DNA of 24,684 nucleotides from Bacteroidales bacterium (GTDB lineage Bacteria > Bacteroidota > Bacteroidia > Bacteroidales > UBA932), in contig JAFUUB010000030.1 of NCBI GenBank assembly GCA_017483985.1, forward strand, positions 1 through 24,684, written 5' to 3'. A program made the translations under genes and the position numbers. Of the stretch, positions 16,054 through 24,684 are shown piece by piece. Each line of letters begins with the position of its first letter. Position 1 is the stretch's first letter. Under the pieces are notes generated by a model. The model had not been told where the DNA came from and made no database searches. It was given only the letters and a program-made list of their open reading frames with translations.

Positions 16054-18576
16054 TTACTCCTTGCGTTCCCGGCCCGGCAGCAGGACGCCGCCGAGGGCAA
16101 GCAACGTGAGCAGGATCAGTCCGATGCTGCTGGCGCGGGAGATCCCTGAACTGATGCGGTAGCTGGGCGGATCGAAGCGCAGGACGAGTTCGTGCTCGCC
16201 GGCCGGCAGGACGGCGCCGCGCAGGGTCCAGTCGGCGCGGAACAGCTCAACGGCGGTGGCAGCGCCGGACGGATCGATGCAGGCGTTCCAGCCGTTGGGA
16301 TACCAGACTTCGCTCAGGACCGCGGCCCGGGGTGCGGAGAGGCGGTAATGGTAATGCAGCTCATTCGGCGCATAGGACGTCAGGGTGATGGTATCCAGGC
16401 TGTCGGCGGCCGTGGGGATTTCCACGTCGGCGAAGTCCGGGCCGAGTACCAGGCTGTTGTGCAGGTCCGCCGAACCCAGCAGGGCGATCTCTTCGTCCGC
16501 CGTGGCAGCGCGGACGGCATCCGAGACAAACCAGACATTGCCCATGGCGCTATGGTTGGTCAGCGGCGCGGCATTCTCGTCCACGATGATGTACCGGTTG
16601 TTGAGCAGCGAAAGGATGGGCAGGGCCGGCAGGGCGGCTTCCGCCTCGGCGACGGTCTGGGCGCCCTGGAGGCTGCGGTAGATGCCGTTGATCTCTCCGG
16701 TCAGGTACTGCTCGATCAGATCCTGGTAACGCTGGAGCTTGACCGGGCTGTAGCCGCCGATATTCTTGTGGAAATAGCTCGGATGGGAATCATTGAACAC
16801 ATTGACCGTCAGGTCAAGGACGCGATAGCTCGGGTCCGGATCCTCCAGGATCGCCTCGTCCACCGGACGGGTCTTGAACTGGCTGTCGAACTGCCGCTGG
16901 GACACGAAATGGTCCGCATTCAGGTACCGCTTCCCGACCGCGAACTGGTTGACCAGCACCAGGGCGCAGATGGCCAGGGCGGCATAGCGGAAGCGGGGTT
17001 TCTCCCCCTTGCCGAAATACGCCCACAGCAGCAGGCCGAAGGTGGCGGCAATCAGGAGCAGCGCCATCAGCGCATCCTGACGGAACAACTGCATCCGGTC
17101 GAGGATCAGGGTCTGGACCAGCGGCTCCTGCAGGTCGGCGTCGGCCGCGCCGGTGAAGCTGCCGAACAGGGTCGGCACCAGCAGGCACAGCAGGCAGAAG
17201 CCGCCCGTGATCCCGAAGGCGATTCCGCCGTATTTGACGAATTCCTTCCGGTCGTATCCGGCCTTCACGATCCGGTCCAGCACCAGGAAGCCCAGCATCG
17301 GCAGGGTGTACTGCAGGATGATCAGGGCCATCGAGACCGTCCGGAACTTGTTATAGAACGGCATGTAGTTATACCAGAACCGGGTGAACGGCATGAAATG
17401 GCTGCCCAGGGCGAGGCCGATACCGATCAGGGTCGGGATCAGCATCCACCATTTTTCCTTGCCCTTGTACAGGCCCAGGGCCAGGATGAACAGGAAGACC
17501 GTGATGGCTCCCATGTACATCGGACCGGCCGTGAAAGGCTGCGGACCCCAGTACAGCGGCAGCGACTTGGCCACCTGACCCAGATTGGGCTGGTTGTACT
17601 GCCGCAGCAGCTTGATGGTCTCGGATTTGTCCGGGTTGACGGCACCGGCGGAGGAACCGCCGTTGAAATCCGGAATCATCAGGTTCGGCAGTTCTTCCCA
17701 TCCGTAGGACCAGGCCGTCGCATAGTCCAGGTCCAGGCCCTTTCCGGTGTCTCCTTCCCGGGTCAGGTCCGTTCCGCCGCGCATGGTCTGCCGGGTGTAT
17801 TCAAACGTCGGGATCAGCCGGTTGGCATTGGCCCCGATACCCAGCAGGCCCAGGCCCAGGAGCAGGCCGGAGGCGACCAGGAAACGGCCGATCTTCTCTT
17901 TGTGGCCGCGCAGGAGCCAGACGACCAGCACCAGCACATAGGAAAAGATGATGATGGCCAGGTAATAGGAGATCTGGACATGGTTGGCCTTGATCTGGAA
18001 ATTCAGGGCCAGGGCGAACAGGGCCGCGCCCAGCAGGGACAGCGGCAGCCAGTCCTTCTTGTCCGACAGGGCCTTGCGGTAGGTGAAGACCACGGCGGCC
18101 AGCACCCAGGGAAGCCAGGCCATGGCCAGCATTTTCGAGTTATGCCCGACCTGGATGATCTGCAGGTTGTAGGCGCAGAACGTCACGGCAATGGCCCCGC
18201 CGGCGGCGATCAGGACGTCCATGCCCAGGGCCAGCATCAGCAGGAAGGCCCCCAGCAGCGACAGGAAGAGGTAGCTCGCCGGGCGGCGTCCGGTCAGGGT
18301 CAGGTTATACAGGGGCTGGGTCCAGTCGCCGGCGGTATTGCCCGTCAGCATAGTGGTCGGCATGCCGCCGAACATGGATCCCGTCCAGGCCGTACGGTCC
18401 TGCGGATGGGCGGCGTTCCACTCGTTGGTTTCATGGGCCATGCCGACATACCCGGAAATGTCACTCTGGTTCACGATCTTTCCGGAGAGCACTTCCGGTA
18501 CGAAGCCATAGGCCAGCACCAGGAAGAAAAGCACGATGCCGCCATACAGCAGGCTGTTTTTCAGGGTTTTGTTCAT
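16054..18576 (-). CDS. YfhO-family polytopic membrane protein
   Basis: An 840-residue protein. An N-terminal helix (about 9-28) is followed by an extracytoplasmic loop with the family-typical segments NQSDISGYVGMAHETNEW and WTGSMFGGMPTT. A run of membrane helices extends to about 540, then a large soluble extracytoplasmic domain (about 550-805), and a final helix (about 812-833) with a basic tail. YfhO proteins are GT-C-like and are linked to glycosylation of cell-wall or membrane polymers. Its start codon overlaps the stop of the upstream glycosyltransferase as ATGA, so the two are translationally coupled and probably act in one envelope-glycan step. The donor and acceptor are unknown. Confidence 0.88.
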   Translation of the reverse strand: MNKTLKNSLLYGGIVLFFLVLAYGFVPEVLSGKIVNQSDISGYVGMAHETNEWNAAHPQDRTAWTGSMFGGMPTTMLTGNTAGDWTQPLYNLTLTGRRPASYLFLSLLGAFLLMLALGMDVLIAAGGAIAVTFCAYNLQIIQVGHNSKMLAMAWLPWVLAAVVFTYRKALSDKKDWLPLSLLGAALFALALNFQIKANHVQISYYLAIIIFSYVLVLVVWLLRGHKEKIGRFLVASGLLLGLGLLGIGANANRLIPTFEYTRQTMRGGTDLTREGDTGKGLDLDYATAWSYGWEELPNLMIPDFNGGSSAGAVNPDKSETIKLLRQYNQPNLGQVAKSLPLYWGPQPFTAGPMYMGAITVFLFILALGLYKGKEKWWMLIPTLIGIGLALGSHFMPFTRFWYNYMPFYNKFRTVSMALIILQYTLPMLGFLVLDRIVKAGYDRKEFVKYGGIAFGITGGFCLLCLLVPTLFGSFTGAADADLQEPLVQTLILDRMQLFRQDALMALLLIAATFGLLLWAYFGKGEKPRFRYAALAICALVLVNQFAVGKRYLNADHFVSQRQFDSQFKTRPVDEAILEDPDPSYRVLDLTVNVFNDSHPSYFHKNIGGYSPVKLQRYQDLIEQYLTGEINGIYRSLQGAQTVAEAEAALPALPILSLLNNRYIIVDENAAPLTNHSAMGNVWFVSDAVRAATADEEIALLGSADLHNSLVLGPDFADVEIPTAADSLDTITLTSYAPNELHYHYRLSAPRAAVLSEVWYPNGWNACIDPSGAATAVELFRADWTLRGAVLPAGEHELVLRFDPPSYRISSGISRASSIGLILLTLLALGGVLLPGRERKE

Positions 18577-19874
18577 ATCTCTCTTCGTTTTGCCAACTCC
18601 TCCATCAGGGCCGCCATGCAGCGGGCCGTGGAACGGCGGGAATAACGTTCAATGTCTTCTGTCCGGGCGGTCCCTTCTCCGCGGAGGAAGGCCGTCCACA
18701 GGCGGTCGACCGCTTCGCGCAGGCCCTTTTCATCAGGCCAGTCAAAGACTTCTCCGGCATGGGTCTGGCCGACGATCCGGGCCATCGCCCCGTCGGTCTG
18801 GCCGATGCCGAGGATGGGGCGCCGGGCGCCCAGGTATTCAAACAGCTTCCCGGGCAGGGTGGCCCGGTATTCCGGCTCCTGCCGCAGCGGCAGGATCAAT
18901 ACGGAGGCATTCAACTGTTCCCGGACGGCGGTCAGATGGTCCTTGTAGCCCAAATCTACCAGCTGTCCGGACAGACCGGCCTCGCGGATGGCCTGCAGGA
19001 TGGCGGCGTCGGTTTTCCCGGCCAGCCGGATCCGCAGTTTCCGAGCGAAGGCGGCGTCTTCCCGGACCTTATCGCCCAGGGTCTTCCACAGCGCCAGGGG
19101 ATTGCCGTCCGCCGCGAACTGCCCGGTATGGGTCAGGTTGAAGAACCCGTCCGGCTCGACCGGCTGCGCATAATCGTCCGGGTCATAGCCGTTGGTTATG
19201 AGCTCGATGCGGTTGCGGGTCATGGTCCGGAACTCCTCCTGCACCAGCGGCGAGACGGCCACGACGGCCGACGCCTCGTCCAGCACGGACTGCTCCAGCT
19301 TTTCGTGACGCCGCCGCGCCCAGCCCGTCAGGCTCAGGTGCTTGAAATAGAAGATCCGCGTCCAGGGATCCCGGAAATCGGCGATCCACGGGATGCCGGT
19401 CGCCCGGGCCACCTTCCGCCCGATCAGGTGCATCGAATGCGGGGGACCGGTGGAAACGATTACGTCCACCGGATGTTCCCGGAGGTATTTTTCAAGGAAA
19501 CGGACCGAAGGGCGGACCCAGCTCACGCGGGGATCGGGGATGAACAGGTTGCCCCGCAGCCACATGACCACCCGCTGCAGCAGGCTCTTGTGCTGGCTGT
19601 TGACCACGTTAACCTCGGCGGCCGAAGCCTTCTTCCCGGTCAGTCCGCGGTACAGGCTGTAGATTTCGGTAATGGGCCGGCGGATGACCTCCGCTTCGGC
19701 GGGAATGTCGCCGTACAGGCTCTGGTCGACCGACTGCATCTCCGGATTCTCCGGCGTATAGATGACCGGCTGCCAGCCTTGGGCCGGGAGATACTTGGCG
19801 AATTTCACCCATCGCTGCACCCCGGAACCGCCGCTCGGCGGCCAATAATAGGTTATGATCAGAACCCTTCGCAT
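18573..19874 (-). CDS. GT4-like glycosyltransferase
   Basis: A 433-residue GT-B-type protein. The frame stays open far upstream against mutS, but the start is the Met at 19874 because homologous GTs begin with the strand MRRVLIITYYWPPSGGSGVQRW. The N-terminal domain carries VIVSTGPPHSMHLIG and WIADFRDPW. The C-terminal nucleotide-sugar domain carries EYRATLPGKLFEYLGARRPIL, the acidic motif region of family GT4. It most likely adds a sugar to a lipid-linked or envelope glycan at the inner face of the membrane. It is the first gene of a two-gene unit with YfhO, starting 42 bp from the divergent mutS. The donor sugar is not predictable. Confidence 0.9.
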   Translation of the reverse strand: MRRVLIITYYWPPSGGSGVQRWVKFAKYLPAQGWQPVIYTPENPEMQSVDQSLYGDIPAEAEVIRRPITEIYSLYRGLTGKKASAAEVNVVNSQHKSLLQRVVMWLRGNLFIPDPRVSWVRPSVRFLEKYLREHPVDVIVSTGPPHSMHLIGRKVARATGIPWIADFRDPWTRIFYFKHLSLTGWARRRHEKLEQSVLDEASAVVAVSPLVQEEFRTMTRNRIELITNGYDPDDYAQPVEPDGFFNLTHTGQFAADGNPLALWKTLGDKVREDAAFARKLRIRLAGKTDAAILQAIREAGLSGQLVDLGYKDHLTAVREQLNASVLILPLRQEPEYRATLPGKLFEYLGARRPILGIGQTDGAMARIVGQTHAGEVFDWPDEKGLREAVDRLWTAFLRGEGTARTEDIERYSRRSTARCMAALMEELAKRREI

Positions 19875-19881
19875 AAGGATA

Positions 19882-19889
19882 CAAATGTA
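19882..19889 (-). promoter_or_regulatory. Consensus -7 box of the glycosyltransferase-YfhO unit
   Basis: TACATTTG on the minus strand is a full match to TAnnTTTG, ending 7 nt before the ATG at 19874. Transcription would start at or next to the start codon. No -33 match was found. Confidence 0.55.
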
Positions 19890-19901
19890 AAAACAAATTC
19901 T

Positions 19902-19909
19902 TAAATTTG
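19902..19909 (+). promoter_or_regulatory. Consensus -7 box of mutS
   Basis: TAAATTTG is a full match to TAnnTTTG, ending 7 nt before the mutS ATG at 19917, the same distance as the opposite promoter. No clear -33 is seen. The predicted mRNA is leaderless or nearly so. Confidence 0.55.
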
Positions 19910-19916
19910 CGGTAAT

Positions 19917-22616
<2,700 letters not shown>

Positions 22617-22634
22617 ATCGACAATCTCATAATT

Positions 22635-24629
22635 ATGAAACGCTTATACATCTTAACCCTTTTGCTGGCCGGCCTGTCGTTCCCTGCCCTTGCCGCGGAC
22701 AAGTCCTACACCCTGACCTCGCCCGACGGACAGCTCGGCGTCACGGTCAGCGCCGGCTCCCAACTGACCTATACGGTCTCCCGCGGAGGGTTCCAGCTGC
22801 TCGCCCCCTCTCCGATTTCCATGACCCTGGGCGATGGCCGGGCCTTTGGTCCCGGCGACAAGGTCCGCAAGGTCACCCGCGCCCAGGCGGACAACTGGCT
22901 GGATGCCTCTGTTTACAAGAAAAGCAAGGTCCGCGACCATTACAACGAAATGACCCTGGGCTTCCAGGAATTCGACCTGGTCGTCCGGGCCTATGACGCC
23001 GGCGTGGCCTACCGCTTCGTCAGCAAGGTCAAGGGGGACTACACCGTCCAGGCCGAGCAGGCGGATTTCACCTTCCCGGCCGACTGGAACACCATCTTCC
23101 CCTATACCCGGGAATGCAACACCTACGAAGAACAGTTCTACACCTCCTTTGAAAACACCTACATCCACGGCCCGCTGAGTTCCTGGGATCCCGACCGGCT
23201 CGTCTTCCTGCCGATGGTGGTCGAAGCCCCGCAGGGCATCAAGGTGCTGGTCACCGAGTCCGACCTGCTCGATTATCCGGGCATGTACCTGCGCAACCCC
23301 GACAAGGACACGGTCCTCAAAGGGGTCTGGGCTCCCTATCCGAAAGACGTCGAGCAGGGCGGCCACAACATGCTGCAGGGCGTGGTGAAGACCCGCGAGG
23401 CTTATCTTGCCAAAGCCTCCGGAACCACGGCCTTCCCCTGGCGCATCATTAACGTCGCTACAGAGGATAAGCAGCTGACCAACAACGACCTGCCCTGGCT
23501 GCTCGGACGCCCCGCCCAGGGCGATTTCTCCTGGCTCAAACCGGGCAAGGTGGCCTGGGACTGGTGGAATGACTGGAACCTCTACGGCGTGGACTTCCGC
23601 GCCGGGATCAACAACGACACCTACAAATACTACATCGACTTCGCGGCCAGCCAGGGCATCGAATATGTCATCCTGGACGAAGGCTGGGCCGTCAACCTGA
23701 AGGCCGACCTGATGCAGGTCATCCCGGAAATCGACCTGCCGATGCTGGCCCGGCATGCACAAAGCAAGGGCGTCGGCCTGATTCTCTGGGCCGGTTACTG
23801 GGCCTTCGACCGCGACATGGAAGCCGTCTGCAAGCACTATGCGGACATGGGTATCAAGGGCTTCAAGATCGACTTCATGGACCGGGACGACCAGGTCGTC
23901 GTGGACTTCTACCGCCGGGCCGCCGAGACCTGTGCCAAATACCACATGCTGGCCGACTTCCACGGAGCCTTCAAGCCGTCCGGCCTCAACCGGACCTGGC
24001 CGAACGTCGTGAACTTCGAGGGCGTCTACGGCCTGGAGCAGATGAAATGGGGCGGGACGGAACTGACCCAGGTCGACTATGACGTCACCGTGCCGTTCAT
24101 CCGGATGTCCGCCGGCCCGATGGACTACACCCAGGGAGCGATGCGCAATGCCACCCGCAGCAACTACCGCCCGGTCAACTCCGAAGGCATGAGCCAGGGC
24201 ACCCGCTGCCACCAGCTGGCCGAGTACGTCATCTTCGATTCGCCCCTCAACATGCTCTGCGACAGCCCCTCCAACTACCTGCAGGAACCGGAGTGCACCA
24301 AGTATATCGCCGAAATCCCCACCGTGTGGGACGAGACCGTCGCCCTCGACGGCCAGATCGCCGAATATGTCGTGACCGCCCGCCGCAAAGGCGACACTTG
24401 GTACGTCGGCGCCCTGACGAACTGGACGCCGCGTGACCTGGACATCGACCTGGGCTTCCTGCCAGAAGGTTCCTGGAAGGTGGAGATCTACCAGGACGGC
24501 GTCAATGCCGACCGGGCCGCCCGCGACTACAAACGGGTGGACACCCGGGTGGAAGCCGGTTCCGGGAAGGTCTGCCGCGTGCACCTGGCACCCGGCGGCG
24601 GATGGACCGCGAAGTTTACAAGAAATTAG
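22635..24629 (+). CDS. GH97 glycoside hydrolase, retaining type (predicted alpha-galactosidase)
   Basis: A 664-residue enzyme with a signal peptide (MKRLYILTLLLAGLSFPALA), an N-terminal beta-supersandwich (about 21-280), a (beta/alpha)8 barrel (about 285-560) and a C-terminal beta domain. GH97 contains inverting alpha-glucosidases (SusB) and retaining alpha-galactosidases (BT1871). The retaining group has an Asp nucleophile on strand 4; here Asp413 in KGFKIDFMDRDDQ fits. Glu462 and Glu468 (NFEGVYGLEQMKW) keep the six-residue spacing of the calcium ligand and acid/base residue, and the Asp-to-Glu distance of 55 equals that of BT1871 (415 and 470). It would act in the periplasm on alpha-galactosides. 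It begins 18 bp after mutS with no promoter or terminator between, so at least partial cotranscription is likely. Confidence 0.93.
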   Translation: MKRLYILTLLLAGLSFPALAADKSYTLTSPDGQLGVTVSAGSQLTYTVSRGGFQLLAPSPISMTLGDGRAFGPGDKVRKVTRAQADNWLDASVYKKSKVRDHYNEMTLGFQEFDLVVRAYDAGVAYRFVSKVKGDYTVQAEQADFTFPADWNTIFPYTRECNTYEEQFYTSFENTYIHGPLSSWDPDRLVFLPMVVEAPQGIKVLVTESDLLDYPGMYLRNPDKDTVLKGVWAPYPKDVEQGGHNMLQGVVKTREAYLAKASGTTAFPWRIINVATEDKQLTNNDLPWLLGRPAQGDFSWLKPGKVAWDWWNDWNLYGVDFRAGINNDTYKYYIDFAASQGIEYVILDEGWAVNLKADLMQVIPEIDLPMLARHAQSKGVGLILWAGYWAFDRDMEAVCKHYADMGIKGFKIDFMDRDDQVVVDFYRRAAETCAKYHMLADFHGAFKPSGLNRTWPNVVNFEGVYGLEQMKWGGTELTQVDYDVTVPFIRMSAGPMDYTQGAMRNATRSNYRPVNSEGMSQGTRCHQLAEYVIFDSPLNMLCDSPSNYLQEPECTKYIAEIPTVWDETVALDGQIAEYVVTARRKGDTWYVGALTNWTPRDLDIDLGFLPEGSWKVEIYQDGVNADRAARDYKRVDTRVEAGSGKVCRVHLAPGGGWTAKFTRN

Positions 24630-24684
24630 TCAGGAAGATCAGCAGCACCGCCAGCGGGGCGACATATTTCAGGATGAAATAAAA
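24616..24684 (-). CDS. 3' end of a membrane transporter gene (possibly sodium-dependent symporter)
   Basis: On the minus strand the last 22 codons before a TAA (24618-24616) run open to the window edge. They encode a hydrophobic C-terminal helix, FYFILKYVAPLAVLLIFLTN followed by FL. The KYVAPLAVLLIFL pattern is like the last helix of neurotransmitter:sodium-symporter family proteins, but 22 residues are too few to be sure. The gene overlaps the end of the GH97 gene by 14 bp in convergent orientation. Confidence 0.45.
   Translation of the reverse strand, partial: FYFILKYVAPLAVLLIFLTNFL

Noticed and set aside
16192..18645. 817-codon open frame antisense to the YfhO gene
   Set aside because: It is rich in Gln/Gly/Asp/Arg with no hydrophobic or catalytic pattern, and the opposite strand has a proper membrane protein.
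22653..24584. 643-codon open frame antisense to GH97
   Set aside because: It is opposite an enzyme with intact catalytic residues; its composition is typical of a shadow frame.

Overview
The window looks like a GC-rich member of the Bacteroidales (Bacteroidota). The indicators are a hybrid two-component regulator with an AraC output domain, an S46 dipeptidyl-peptidase, an OMP_b-brl_3-type outer-membrane protein, the GTPase-defective EF-G paralogue known from Bacteroides, a GH97 glycosidase, a Mrp without the usual CxxC pair, few Shine-Dalgarno sites, and several matches to the Bacteroidota promoter consensus (-33 TTTG, -7 TAnnTTTG). The genus cannot be fixed from the sequence alone.

Layout. 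Positions 1-7006: the 3' part of a hybrid two-component regulator (HTCS) gene, a convergent secreted CBM48-CE1-type esterase, and a divergent outer-membrane beta-barrel protein with glycine-rich segments, closed by a strong terminator. There is no SusC/SusD pair, so this is at most the edge of a polysaccharide-utilisation locus. Positions 7118-11431 (minus strand): a likely transcription unit read as XRE-family regulator, rnhB (RNase HII), an S46 DPP7-type peptidase and mrp, with internal promoter candidates in front of rnhB and of the peptidase. Positions 11432-11646: a divergent regulatory region with a three-half-site palindromic array. Positions 11647-15017: a small AraC-HTH-like protein, EF-G2 with its own promoter and terminator, and a small exported Gly-rich protein. 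Positions 15090-16049: an EamA-family transporter with a near-consensus promoter. Positions 16054-19874 (minus): a GT4-like glycosyltransferase translationally coupled (ATGA) to a large YfhO-family membrane protein, probably an envelope-glycan module. Positions 19917-24629: mutS followed 18 bp later by a signal-peptide-bearing GH97 enzyme of the retaining type. The last 69 bases hold the 3' end of a minus-strand membrane transporter gene.

The most interesting points are: EF-G2, whose G-domain signatures (Ser in place of the catalytic His, degenerate switch I, NQLD for NKxD) predict translocation without GTP hydrolysis; the operator-like array beside the XRE gene; consensus -7 boxes lying only 4-7 nt before the start codons of mutS, the divergent glycosyltransferase and rnhB, which predict leaderless mRNAs; a possible local -33 variant GTTG; and two unrelated exported proteins that share Gly-Gly-Phe-rich, Phe-ending tails. 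I found no clearly new multi-gene system, no CRISPR array, no RNA gene, and no insertion sequence.
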